64,000 bases of DNA from Oxalobacter paeniformigenes (lineage in GTDB: Bacteria; Pseudomonadota; Gammaproteobacteria; Burkholderiales; Burkholderiaceae_D): contig NZ_JAMKYL010000001.1 in assembly GCF_027158465.1 (NCBI RefSeq), positions 62,001-126,000 on the forward strand, written 5' to 3'. How positions within the stretch are numbered: position 1 is the first letter of the stretch; the number at the start of each line of letters is the position of its first letter. Both the position numbers and the translations under genes were made by a program. Positions 44,719 to 53,631 of this stretch are shown here, in pieces. The notes beneath the pieces are model-generated. The model made no database searches. It saw only the letters and a list, made by a program, of their open reading frames with translations, and was not told the DNA's origin.

Positions 44719-46344
44719 ATGTCAATCCAGACCGTTAGTACGACGCCTTTCGAAGGCCAGAATCCGGGAACCTCCGGATTGCGAAAAACGGTATCCGTTT
44801 TCCGCCAGCCGCATTATCTGGAAAATTTCGTCCAGTCCATTTTCGATTCGCAGGAAGGTTTCCGTGGCCAGACGCTGGTTCTTGGCGGTGACGGGCGTTT
44901 TTTCAACGCGGTCGCCATCCAGACGATTCTGAAAATGGCAGCCGCCAACGGTTTCGGCAAGGTAATGGTGGGACAAAACGGTATTCTTTCCACCCCCGCG
45001 GTCAGTTGCATTATCCGGAAGTACAAGACATTCGGCGGTATCGTGTTGTCCGCCAGCCATAACCCGGGCGGTCCGAATGGTGATTTCGGTATCAAATACA
45101 ATATCGGTAACGGCGGTCCCGCGCCGGAGAAAGTGACCAATCACATTCATGCCCTGTCGCAAACCATTCGCCAGTACCGTATTTCCGATGCACCGGATAT
45201 CGACTTGAGCCGGATCGGATTGTACGACATGGACGGGATGACCGTCGAAGTCATCGATTCCGTGGCCGATTATGCGGAACTGATGCAATCCCTGTTCGAT
45301 TTCAGCGCGATACGCAAACTGTTCGCAAACGGTTTCGTTTTCCGTTTCGATGCCATGCATGCCGTATGTGGTCCTTATGCGAAAAAGATCGTGGAAGATA
45401 TGCTCGGCGCACCGCAAGGTACTGTCGTCAATGCCGTGCCGAAAGAAGATTTCGGCGGACATCATCCCGATCCCAATCCCGTCAATGCGACGGAACTGAT
45501 TGCGTTCATGAACGGTCCGCAAGGTGCCGATATGGGGGCCGCTACGGATGGCGACGGTGACCGCAACATGATCGTCGGGCGGCATATCGCCGTGACGCCA
45601 TCAGACAGTCTGGCGATACTGGCAGCCAATGCCAGGGCCGTTCCGGGATATGCGGCCGGAATCGCCGGTATCGCGCGTTCCATGCCGACATCGACGGCAG
45701 CCGACAGGGTGGCGGCCGCGTTGGGGATCGCCTGTTATGAAACGCCGACAGGCTGGAAATTTTTCGGCGATTTGCTTGATGACGGCAAGATCACCCTGTG
45801 CGGTGAGGAAAGTTACGGTACCAGCTCCAGTCATATACGTGAGAAAGACGGTATCTGGGCGATTCTGTTCTGGCTGAACCTGTTGGCGGCGACTGGCAAA
45901 ACGGTCGGTCAAATCGTCCATGAACACTGGCGGAAATATGGCCGAAATTATTATTCGCGTCACGATTATGTCAGTATCGACAGCCAGCGTGCCGCCGCGC
46001 TGATGGATCATCTGCGTGCGAAGTTATCGGGTTTGTCAGGCCAGGTTTTCGGTTCCTGTACGGTGGAAAAGGCCGATGAGTTTTCCTATACCGATCCGGT
46101 CGATGGTTCCGTTTCCGAACGGCAGGGTATCCGGATTTTCTTCACCGATGGCTCCCGTATTGTGTTCCGTCTGTCTGGGACCGGGACGGTGGGAGCGACA
46201 TTGCGGGTTTATTTTGACCGGTATGAAAAAGACAGGCTGGATATGGCCGTGCAGGATGCACTGGGCGAATTGATCGCGATTGCATCGGAAGTCGCCGATA
46301 TCGCAGGATTCACCGGCATGACGGAACCGACGGTTGTGACCTGA
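44719..46344 (+). CDS. pgm: Phosphoglucomutase (alpha-D-glucose phosphate-specific)
   Basis: Pgm interconverts glucose-6-phosphate and glucose-1-phosphate and so links sugar metabolism to ADP-glucose formation. The protein has 541 residues. The phosphoserine is Ser113 in VLSASHNPGGPNGDFGIKYN, the magnesium loop is ATDGDGDRNMI, the sugar-binding motif is GEESYGTSSSHIREKDG, and the phosphate-binding C-terminal segment is RLSGTGTVGATLRVY. The sequence resembles the longer eukaryote-like Pgm type used in glg clusters. It sits between glgX and glgC in the same direction. Confidence 0.95.
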   Translation: MSIQTVSTTPFEGQNPGTSGLRKTVSVFRQPHYLENFVQSIFDSQEGFRGQTLVLGGDGRFFNAVAIQTILKMAAANGFGKVMVGQNGILSTPAVSCIIRKYKTFGGIVLSASHNPGGPNGDFGIKYNIGNGGPAPEKVTNHIHALSQTIRQYRISDAPDIDLSRIGLYDMDGMTVEVIDSVADYAELMQSLFDFSAIRKLFANGFVFRFDAMHAVCGPYAKKIVEDMLGAPQGTVVNAVPKEDFGGHHPDPNPVNATELIAFMNGPQGADMGAATDGDGDRNMIVGRHIAVTPSDSLAILAANARAVPGYAAGIAGIARSMPTSTAADRVAAALGIACYETPTGWKFFGDLLDDGKITLCGEESYGTSSSHIREKDGIWAILFWLNLLAATGKTVGQIVHEHWRKYGRNYYSRHDYVSIDSQRAAALMDHLRAKLSGLSGQVFGSCTVEKADEFSYTDPVDGSVSERQGIRIFFTDGSRIVFRLSGTGTVGATLRVYFDRYEKDRLDMAVQDALGELIAIASEVADIAGFTGMTEPTVVT

Positions 46345-46450
46345 ATGCAAGGTTTGTCCGTTATTGCAAGGCCGGGTGATCGCCGGCTGAAAACGGGATG
46401 GCCTGAAGCGGGAGGCAGTGTTCGTGACACAACGGATTTGCAAGGCATCG

Positions 46451-46476
46451 TAACATACAAACATGAATGTATGTTA
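46451..46476. promoter_or_regulatory. AcrR/TtgR-like palindromic operator upstream of glgC
   Basis: TAACATACA and TGTATGTTA form a perfect 9-base inverted repeat with an 8-base spacer (AACATGAA). The core ACATACA-N5-TGAATGTATGT is strikingly like the E. coli AcrR operator in front of acrAB as I remember it, and the spacer recalls TtgR sites (CATGAATGTA). It lies 64 bases before the glgC start and probably overlaps the promoter. A TetR-family repressor is the likely ligand, but none is encoded in the window. Confidence 0.6.
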
Positions 46477-46539
46477 AATTAAAAGGATAAGGCAAGGTTG
46501 TCGGATCAATGTAGAAATATTCGTTCGGGGGGAGACTGA

Positions 46540-47841
46540 ATGAAGTTTGTCGAGGATAAAATGCTGGCAGCCAGCCAGCTGCCAAAACGTACCATTGCAC
46601 TTGTTCTGGCCGGGGGACGGGGAACGCGGTTGCATCAGCTAACCGATAATCGTGCGAAACCGGCGGTTTATTTCGGGGGCAAGTTCCGGATCATTGATTT
46701 CGCGCTGTCCAATTGCATCAATTCCGGTATTCGGCGTGTCGGTGTCATTACGCAATATCGTCCGCATTCCCTGATACGCCATTTGCAGCGAGGCTGGAGT
46801 TTCCTGCGTGGTGAACAGAACGAATTCATCGATCTGATGCCCGCAGGACAGCAGATGGAAGAAGGTCTGTGGTATCGCGGTACGGCCGATGCCGTGGCGC
46901 AGAACAAGGGGATTTTGCGTTCCTACGGGCCTGAATATATTCTTGTACTGGCAGGCGACCATATTTACAAAATGGATTATTCGCTGCTTTTGCTTGATCA
47001 TGTGGAGCGGAAATCCCAGTGTACGGTAGCTTGTATCGAAGTGCCACGCATGGATGCGACCGGCTTCGGTGTCATGGACGTGGATGAGAATCGTCGGATT
47101 ACCCGTTTTCTGGAAAAGCCTGCCGATCCGCCGGGTATCCCCGATCGTCCCGACAAGGCGCTGGCCAGTATGGGGATTTATGTGTTCAACGCGGATTATC
47201 TGTACAGGTTGCTTGATGAGGATTGTGCGGACAATTCGTCTTCCCATGATTTCGGAAAGGATATCATCCCCAAGGTGGTCGGCCAGGGGAACGCGATGGC
47301 GCATTATTTCAGCATGTCATGTATCCCGCCGGCACAATTCGTGCCACCGTACTGGCGAGATGTCGGAACGGTCGATTCATTCTGGTCGACCAATCTCGAT
47401 CTGACGTCGAACATGCCGCAGCTCAATATCTATGACGAGGATTGGCCGATCTGGACGTATCAGGAGCAGGAACCGCCGGCGAAATTCGTGCCTGATCCGC
47501 ATGGTATGGATGGCGTGATTTCCAATACGATGGTGTCGGGCGGATGTATCATTTGCGGTTCCAAAATGTCCAATACCATTTTGTTTTCGAAAGTGCGGGT
47601 TCAGGCGTTCTGCAATCTCGATCAGGTCGTCGTGTTGCCCGATTGCGAGATCGGCCAGGGGTCACGCCTGAAAAAGGTGGTGATCGATCGGGGATGCCGT
47701 ATTCCTGAAGGAACGATCATCGGCGAAGACCCTGAACTGGATGCGCAACGTTTTTACCGCAGTCCGAACGGTGTCGTACTCGTCACGCAGGAAATGTTTG
47801 CGCGTTTGTACAATTTTGAGCATATACCGAAGGTTGAATAA
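46540..47841 (+). CDS. glgC: Glucose-1-phosphate adenylyltransferase
   Basis: GlgC makes ADP-glucose, the committed and normally allosterically controlled step of bacterial glycogen synthesis. The protein has 433 residues behind a strong site (GGGGGGAG). The pyrophosphorylase signature LAGGRGTRLHQLTDNRAKPAVYFGGKFRIIDFALSNC is complete. IYKMDYS and FLEKPADPP carry further substrate-binding residues, and the left-handed beta-helix C-terminal domain follows (VSGGCIICGSKMSNTILFSKVRV). The upstream palindrome suggests repression separate from glgBX-pgm. It abuts glgA. Confidence 0.97.
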   Translation: MKFVEDKMLAASQLPKRTIALVLAGGRGTRLHQLTDNRAKPAVYFGGKFRIIDFALSNCINSGIRRVGVITQYRPHSLIRHLQRGWSFLRGEQNEFIDLMPAGQQMEEGLWYRGTADAVAQNKGILRSYGPEYILVLAGDHIYKMDYSLLLLDHVERKSQCTVACIEVPRMDATGFGVMDVDENRRITRFLEKPADPPGIPDRPDKALASMGIYVFNADYLYRLLDEDCADNSSSHDFGKDIIPKVVGQGNAMAHYFSMSCIPPAQFVPPYWRDVGTVDSFWSTNLDLTSNMPQLNIYDEDWPIWTYQEQEPPAKFVPDPHGMDGVISNTMVSGGCIICGSKMSNTILFSKVRVQAFCNLDQVVVLPDCEIGQGSRLKKVVIDRGCRIPEGTIIGEDPELDAQRFYRSPNGVVLVTQEMFARLYNFEHIPKVE

Positions 47842-49326
47842 GTGAGCCAGAATCCATCTCCGCTACGTGTGTTGCATGTCTGTTCCGAAGTTTTTCCATT
47901 GCTCAAAACCGGCGGATTGGCCGATGTGACGGCGGCATTGCCGCCCGAACTGGAAAAACAGGGGTGTGAAGTCCGTATGCTGGTGCCGGGATTCCCAGCT
48001 TTTGTCAATGGTATCGAGGACCAGCACCTCGTCACGGAGCTGCCGTCACGTTTCGGTGCACGCAAAATCCGGCTGATGTACGGAAAGATGCCGAAAACCG
48101 GTGTGCCTGTCTATTATGTCGATGCTCCCGATTTGTATGATCGTCCGGGCAATCCCTATAACGACAGTGACGGGCAACCCTATCGTGACAATCATCTCCG
48201 GTTTGCCTTGCTGGGCTGGTGTGCCGCACGGTTGGCGGAAGGGTTCGATTATTTCTGGAAGCCGGATATTGTTCACGGTCACGACTGGCATGCAGGACTG
48301 GCGTTCGCCTATATCAAGGCACTGGAATGGCATACCGGAAAACGTATGGTCGGGACGGTCTTTACCGTGCACAATATGGCATATCAGGGCAACTTTCCGG
48401 CTTATATGTTCAGCGAGCTGGATTTGCCGTTTTCGATGTTCAATGCCGACGGCATCGAATTTTACGGACAGGTTTCCTTTCTCAAGTCCGGTTTTTATTA
48501 TGCCGACAAGGTAACCACGGTCAGTCCGACCTATGCCAGGGAAATAAGAGATGGCGAACAGTCTTGCGGACTGGGTGGCGTGGTTCAGCAACGTCAGGCC
48601 GATCTGGTCGGTATTCTCAACGGTGTCGATACCGCTACATGGAACCCGCGTACCGACAAGCGTATCGAGGCGAATTACCATGTGCGTTCCATGACGGGCA
48701 AGAAAAAATGCCGTCTTGCGTTGCAAAAAGAAATGGGGCTTGTCGAGCAGAATGACAAGCCGGTTTTTTGCGTCGTCAGCCGTTTCGCAGCACAAAAAGG
48801 CTTGCATCTGGTTGTCGATGGCATCAACGCCATTGTCGGTAACGGTGGTCAGGTTGTCGTCATGGGCAATGGCGAACGCTGGCTGGAAGACGCATTCAGG
48901 CATTTCGAGCAGACTTTTCCGGGGCAGGTCGCGGTACGTATCGGTTACGATGAAGACCGTGCGCACCGGGTGTTTGCCGGCAGTGATGTCGTGATGGTGC
49001 CCTCCCGTTATGAACCATGCGGTCTGGTCCAGATGTACGGCTCACTGTATGGTACTTTGCCACTGGTGCATCGTGTCGGAGGACTGGCCGATACGGTGGT
49101 TGATTGTTCGCTGGAAAATCTGGCCGAGAATCGGGCGACCGGTTTTTGTTTCGAACATTTCGATTATCCGTCTTTCGAATCCGCCGTGCACAGGGCTTTT
49201 GCCTTGTTCGACAAACAGACGGACTGGAAAAAGGTTCAGAAACGTGGAATGAAGTTGTCTTTCGGCTGGGAAAATTCGGCCGAGCGGTATGCACAGTTGT
49301 ACCGGCTGATACGTGTCGTCGCATGA
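47842..49326 (+). CDS. glgA: Glycogen synthase (ADP-glucose dependent)
   Basis: GlgA extends alpha-1,4-glucan chains with ADP-glucose. The protein has 494 residues and starts with GTG immediately after the glgC stop codon. The N-terminal KTGGLADV motif that binds ADP-glucose is intact (EVFPLLKTGGLADVTAALPPEL). The GT5/GT-B core includes HGHDWHAGLA, TVFTVHNMAYQGNFP, and PSRYEPCGLVQMYGSLYGTLPLVHRVGGLADTV with the catalytic Glu. glgC and glgA are clearly co-transcribed. A 220-base gap with its own promoter follows before glgP. Confidence 0.97.
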   Translation: MSQNPSPLRVLHVCSEVFPLLKTGGLADVTAALPPELEKQGCEVRMLVPGFPAFVNGIEDQHLVTELPSRFGARKIRLMYGKMPKTGVPVYYVDAPDLYDRPGNPYNDSDGQPYRDNHLRFALLGWCAARLAEGFDYFWKPDIVHGHDWHAGLAFAYIKALEWHTGKRMVGTVFTVHNMAYQGNFPAYMFSELDLPFSMFNADGIEFYGQVSFLKSGFYYADKVTTVSPTYAREIRDGEQSCGLGGVVQQRQADLVGILNGVDTATWNPRTDKRIEANYHVRSMTGKKKCRLALQKEMGLVEQNDKPVFCVVSRFAAQKGLHLVVDGINAIVGNGGQVVVMGNGERWLEDAFRHFEQTFPGQVAVRIGYDEDRAHRVFAGSDVVMVPSRYEPCGLVQMYGSLYGTLPLVHRVGGLADTVVDCSLENLAENRATGFCFEHFDYPSFESAVHRAFALFDKQTDWKKVQKRGMKLSFGWENSAERYAQLYRLIRVVA

Positions 49327-49392
49327 TTGCAAGGGTGTCGAAGCGGTGAAATGCGTTCGGTCATGTATGGAAATCATGAGGTGCGGCATGAC

Positions 49393-49422
49393 TTGCCAAA
49401 GCGCTTGGTGAACGGTTATATT
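49393..49422 (+). promoter_or_regulatory. Predicted promoter of glgP
   Basis: TTGCCA (-35) and TATATT (-10) with 18 bases between them, about 125 bases upstream of the glgP start codon in an otherwise empty gap. This fits a vegetative sigma-70 promoter and suggests glgP can be expressed independently of glgCA. Confidence 0.45.
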
Positions 49423-49547
49423 TTCTGATGATGTGCTGCGGTATCGTGGCACGAACGATCGGCGTATGACATTGATTTTTCCTGATTTTCCAAAAATGGT
49501 CGGATGCCGCCCAATGAGATTTTTCCCCTTTGCCAAGGAGAACGGAA

Positions 49548-52004
49548 ATGAGTCTGGATCAACCGAAACAGGAGGGCTTCCTCGCCAGTGATGTGGAAGC
49601 GCTCAAGCGTTCCATTTCAAACAATCTGCGTTACCGTTCCGGAAAAATTCCGTTGACTGCCACACGCGGTGACTGGCTTCTGGCTGCCGAGCTGGCTGTT
49701 CGCAACCGTCTGGTTGAACGCTGGCTGAAATCGAATACGGCCTATTACGAGCAGGGCAGCAAGGTCGTTTATTATCTTTCGATGGAGTTTCTGATCGGGC
49801 GCACTTTCCAGAATGCGCTGGAGTCTCTTGATATTACCGACGATATGCGGGAAGCCTTGCGCGATCTGGCCGTCGATATGGAAGAAATCATCAATTATGA
49901 ACCGGATGCCGCGTTGGGAAACGGTGGTCTGGGGAGACTGGCAGCCTGTTACCTGGATTCGATGGCGACGTTGAATATCGCCAACATCGGGTATGGTATC
50001 CGGTATGAATACGGCATGTTCAAGCAGGAAATCGTCGACGGTTATCAGGTCGAAACGCCTGACTACTGGTTGCTGACGCGTGGCAATCCATGGGAATTCC
50101 CGCGTCCTGAACTCCAGTACCATGTCCGTTATGGCGGACATATCGACCAGTCAAGTGGCAGGGCACGCTGGGTCGATACGCACAGTGTGCTGGCAATGGC
50201 CTATGATACGATCATCCCGGGGTACGGCACCGAATGTGCGACGACATTGCGTCTGTGGTCGGCCAAGGCGACTTCGGAAATCAATCTGTCCGCTTTCAAC
50301 AAGGGCAATTATGCCGGTGCCGTCGAAGCGAAAAACATGTCGGAAAATGTCACACGGGTGCTGTATCCGGACGATTCCACACCATTGGGGCGCGAGTTGC
50401 GTCTGATGCAGGAATATTTTTTCGTGTCGGCAAGTCTTCAGGATCTGATCCGTCGGCATCAGCTCAACAATCCGAGTTTCGATGATCTGGCAGAGAAGAT
50501 TTCGATCCATCTCAACGATACGCATCCCGTTCTGGCGGTTCCCGAGCTGATCCGTCTGCTGGTCGATATCCAGGGGGTTCCGTGGGCGCAGGCATGGTCG
50601 CTGGCACAGCGGATTTTCTCCTATACCAACCACACCCTGATGAGCGAGGCACTGGAAACCTGGCCAGTCGATCTGATGGGACGTGTGTTGCCACGTCATT
50701 TGATGATCATATTCGATATCAATAACGAGTTTCTGACGATGGTCGCGCAGAAGTACGGTAGCGACAATGATTTGATGCGCCGGATTTCACTGATCGACGA
50801 AACAGGTGAGCGTCGTGTCAGGATGGCTTATCTGGCCGTCGTCGCCAGCCACAAGATCAATGGCGTGTCCGCATTGCATTCCGAGTTGATGAAACAGTCG
50901 ATTTTTGCGGATTTCGCAAGGATTTTCCCCGAACGCTTCACCAATGTGACCAACGGCATTACGCCACGGCGCTGGCTTTCACAGGCCAACCCGTTGCTTT
51001 CCGAATTGATTGACGACCGGATTGGCAGAAACTGGCGTTTGCATTTTGAGGAAATCGCAAAACTCAAACCCTATGCGAGCGATCCGGCTTTTCTGGGCAG
51101 TTTCCGTGCGATCAAGCGGCAGAACAAGCAAAAGCTGGGACGCTGGGTGCGCAACAATCTGAACATATCGCTCAATCCCGATTCACTGTTTGATGTCCAG
51201 ATCAAGCGGATTCATGAATACAAGCGGCAGTTGCTCAATGTATTGCATGTCATTACGCGGTATAACCAGATCAAGGCCAACCCGGAAGTGAACTGGGTGC
51301 CACGTTCGGTCATTTTTGCAGGCAAGGCGGCTTCGGCTTACCAGATGGCGAAAGACATCATCAAGCTGATCAACGATGTTGCCGTGAAAGTCAATAACGA
51401 CAAGGATATCGGCAATCGGCTGAAGGTGGTGTTCATTCCGAATTACGGTGTCAGTCTGGCTGAAATGATTATCCCGGCGGCGGACTTGTCCGAGCAGATT
51501 TCCATGGCGGGAACGGAAGCCTCCGGTACCGGTAACATGAAGCTGGCTGCGAATGGTGCACTGACGATCGGGACGCTTGACGGCGCGAATATCGAGATTA
51601 TGGAGCGTGTCGGTTCCGACAATATTTTCATTTTCGGCAATACGGCGGAACAGGTGGCGGAAATCAAGAACGGCAATTATCAGCCACGTGAATATTACGA
51701 ACGGATTCCGGAACTGAAACAGGCACTGGACCAGATTCGGGATGGTTTCTTTTCGCCGGATGAACCGGGACGTTTCCGTAGTATTTATGATTCGCTGATC
51801 AATTACGGAGACCGTTATCTGGTGCTGGCCGATTACGAAAGTTATGTCGCGACGCAAAAGCAGGTCGATACCCTGTATCGGCAGGTTGTCCGCTGGGATG
51901 TGAAAGCCATCGCCAATGTCTCCGGCATCGGCTATTTCTCGTCGGATCGTGCCATCGGGGAATATGCAAAAGATATATGGAAAGTCGATCCGATCGACTT
52001 GTGA
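49548..52004 (+). CDS. glgP: Glycogen phosphorylase
   Basis: GlgP releases glucose-1-phosphate from glycogen chain ends. The ATG at 49548 (MSLDQPKQEGF) follows AAGGAGAA and gives 818 residues, the usual size. The active site includes EPDAALGNGGLGRLAACYLDSMATL and the PLP-binding motif EASGTGNMKLAANGALTIGTLDGAN with Lys665. IHEYKRQLLNVLHVI is another strongly conserved stretch. It is the last enzyme of the glycogen locus. A small basic ORF lies between it and the next terminator. Confidence 0.97.
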   Translation: MSLDQPKQEGFLASDVEALKRSISNNLRYRSGKIPLTATRGDWLLAAELAVRNRLVERWLKSNTAYYEQGSKVVYYLSMEFLIGRTFQNALESLDITDDMREALRDLAVDMEEIINYEPDAALGNGGLGRLAACYLDSMATLNIANIGYGIRYEYGMFKQEIVDGYQVETPDYWLLTRGNPWEFPRPELQYHVRYGGHIDQSSGRARWVDTHSVLAMAYDTIIPGYGTECATTLRLWSAKATSEINLSAFNKGNYAGAVEAKNMSENVTRVLYPDDSTPLGRELRLMQEYFFVSASLQDLIRRHQLNNPSFDDLAEKISIHLNDTHPVLAVPELIRLLVDIQGVPWAQAWSLAQRIFSYTNHTLMSEALETWPVDLMGRVLPRHLMIIFDINNEFLTMVAQKYGSDNDLMRRISLIDETGERRVRMAYLAVVASHKINGVSALHSELMKQSIFADFARIFPERFTNVTNGITPRRWLSQANPLLSELIDDRIGRNWRLHFEEIAKLKPYASDPAFLGSFRAIKRQNKQKLGRWVRNNLNISLNPDSLFDVQIKRIHEYKRQLLNVLHVITRYNQIKANPEVNWVPRSVIFAGKAASAYQMAKDIIKLINDVAVKVNNDKDIGNRLKVVFIPNYGVSLAEMIIPAADLSEQISMAGTEASGTGNMKLAANGALTIGTLDGANIEIMERVGSDNIFIFGNTAEQVAEIKNGNYQPREYYERIPELKQALDQIRDGFFSPDEPGRFRSIYDSLINYGDRYLVLADYESYVATQKQVDTLYRQVVRWDVKAIANVSGIGYFSSDRAIGEYAKDIWKVDPIDL

Positions 52005-52073
52005 GTTACCGTTTCCTGTCATGTGGCGATGTGACGTCATGGGGGAGACGGAAATTTTGGCAGAGGAAACGGT

Positions 52074-52250
52074 ATGGAAAAACCGAAAACGCCTTATGAA
52101 CGGGCCAGTCAGGAATTGAACGAATTTCGGGAAAGGCGGATTGCCGAGCGGCGTTCCAGGCCGCGTGGTACGCCGGATCGACGGCGCAAGACAGAGGAAG
52201 CCGGTCAGGAAAGCCCGGGCGATACGTTGGCGAAACGGCTGCTCCACTAG
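52074..52250 (+). CDS. Small basic hypothetical protein downstream of glgP
   Basis: A 58-codon open frame with a good ribosome binding site (AGAGGAAACGGT before ATG) and a terminator right after it, which together make it more credible than a chance ORF. The product is very rich in Arg, Lys and Glu (for example RERRIAERRSRPRG) and is probably helical and soluble, with no hydrophobic segment. It is 69 bases downstream of glgP, so it is likely on the same transcript. I do not recognise a family and infer no function. Confidence 0.5.
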   Translation: MEKPKTPYERASQELNEFRERRIAERRSRPRGTPDRRRKTEEAGQESPGDTLAKRLLH

Positions 52251-52265
52251 TCATGATGACTGACC

Positions 52266-52294
52266 AAACGCCGTGTCACGGCGTTTGTTTTTTT
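52266..52294 (+). terminator. Terminator after glgP and the small ORF
   Basis: AAACGCCG / CGGCGTTT stem (extendable to a 10-base palindrome) followed by GTTTTTTTT. It closes the transcript 15 bases after the small ORF and stands just before the methyltransferase gene. Confidence 0.85.
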
Positions 52295-52304
52295 GGGGGA
52301 GAAG

Positions 52305-52952
52305 ATGGATATGAATGATGTGCCGAAAGATCGCAGCAAACCTGCACAAGTCTGGAATGCGCTGTTTGACGGTCCCGGATATTTGTTCGGTACACAGCCC
52401 AATGATTATCTGGTTGAAAAAAAGGCCTGTCTGAAAAAGGGGCAGAAAGTGCTTTTTGTCGCGGATGGCGAAGGTCGTAACAGTGTCTGGTGTGCGGCAG
52501 AACTGGGCATACAGGCCGATGCGTTCGATTTGTCGGAGAAAGCGGTTGCCAAGGCAAGGAAACTGGCTGCGGAAAGAGGTGTCGATGTTCGTTATACCGT
52601 TTGCGGTATCGACGAATGGGATTGGGTTGAGGGGCAATATGATGCCGTTGTCGTGATTTTTGTCCAGTTTGCGACGCCCAATATGCGGACACGCCTGTTT
52701 GCCAACTGTATCAGGACCCTGAAACCGGGTGGGATCCTGATTCTTCAGGGTTATACACCACGACAGCTGGAGATGGGAACAGGCGGTCCTTCACGTGTGG
52801 AACATCTTTATACCGAAGAGATGCTGCGCGATTATTTCTCTGCCATGGACATTCTGGAACTGAAAAGCTATGACGCATATATCAGTGAGGGAGAACGCCA
52901 TAGCGGATTGTCGGCACTGATCGGTATGGTGGCACGTAAAAAGTCCGAATAG
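52305..52952 (+). CDS. Class I SAM-dependent methyltransferase (TehB-like)
   Basis: A 215-residue Rossmann-fold methyltransferase. Motif I is a variant (KVLFVADGEGRNSVWCAAELG), followed by the acidic end of strand 2 (ADAFDLSEKAVAKARKLA) and VIFVQFATPNMRTRLFANCIRTLKPGGILILQGYTP. The ADGEGRN form resembles TehB / thiopurine-methyltransferase-like small-molecule enzymes. The ATG at 52305 is preceded by GGGGGAGA. A TTG four codons upstream is also open. The substrate is unknown, and the gene follows a terminator, so it is probably expressed separately from glgP. Confidence 0.82.
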   Translation: MDMNDVPKDRSKPAQVWNALFDGPGYLFGTQPNDYLVEKKACLKKGQKVLFVADGEGRNSVWCAAELGIQADAFDLSEKAVAKARKLAAERGVDVRYTVCGIDEWDWVEGQYDAVVVIFVQFATPNMRTRLFANCIRTLKPGGILILQGYTPRQLEMGTGGPSRVEHLYTEEMLRDYFSAMDILELKSYDAYISEGERHSGLSALIGMVARKKSE

Positions 52953-53019
52953 GCATTTTTGCGGAAAATAATTGCTATACTAATCGTTTCGATTCTACTG
53001 TAAGGCGGGTTGTATTGTT

Positions 53020-53508
53020 ATGGCGATTGTGAAATGCAAGGTTTGTGGCGAAGAAATCGAGGAAACCGTTCTTAAGTGTCCGCGTTGCGATTCGCTGGGT
53101 CCGAAAAGAGGTAAAAGAATCCGGCTGATTCTGTTGTGTGTGATGGTGGTGATTATCGCCTTTTTCGGTCTGGGATATTACTTGCAGATGGATGAAGTCG
53201 AGAAGCCGTACGAGGAAGTGTTGAAGGAAAAACTCGACGACAAGCTCTCGCAGCGAGGTCTGACCGCAGTGCTTTTGCTGAGAAGCCGTCTGGACAATCC
53301 GGAATCCATGAAACTGGAAAATTCAATTTCCAATGAGGATGGGTCGGTATTGTGTTTCGAGTTTACCGAGACGGATGCTTCCGGTGTCACGAAGAAATCG
53401 CGTGCGGCGTTTGTCGATGGTGAACTGGACCGGACGCCTGCGGGGTGGAAGCTCTTTTGTGTCGGCAAGTCCATGCGTCCGATTACAGTCAAGGGTAATA
53501 CGTTCTGA
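53020..53508 (+). CDS. Zinc-ribbon membrane protein of unknown function
   Basis: A 162-residue protein with an N-terminal zinc ribbon (Cys6, Cys9, Cys20, Cys23 as CxxC...CPRC), a single membrane segment at about residues 33-52 (LILLCVMVVIIAFFGLGYYL) and an extracytoplasmic domain of about 110 residues. No established family name comes to mind. The outer part includes FEFTETDASGVTKKSRAAFVDG, which reads like a small beta-rich domain. It has its own upstream gap and is followed by a strong terminator, so it is probably monocistronic. Confidence 0.75.
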   Translation: MAIVKCKVCGEEIEETVLKCPRCDSLGPKRGKRIRLILLCVMVVIIAFFGLGYYLQMDEVEKPYEEVLKEKLDDKLSQRGLTAVLLLRSRLDNPESMKLENSISNEDGSVLCFEFTETDASGVTKKSRAAFVDGELDRTPAGWKLFCVGKSMRPITVKGNTF

Positions 53509-53531
53509 TAGCGTGGGGGCTACAACATAAA

Positions 53532-53568
53532 CGCGCCTGAACCGGAAACGGTTCAGGCGCGTTTTTTT
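53532..53568 (+). terminator. Terminator after the zinc-ribbon protein gene
   Basis: Perfect 13-base stem CGCGCCTGAACCG / CGGTTCAGGCGCG with a GAAA tetraloop and seven T residues. Confidence 0.92.
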
Positions 53569-53631
53569 CGGATGATACGTGAGAGTGAACGGTGAACTGT
53601 TTTCGTGCGGGGTGTTCGTCGTGTTTCACAT

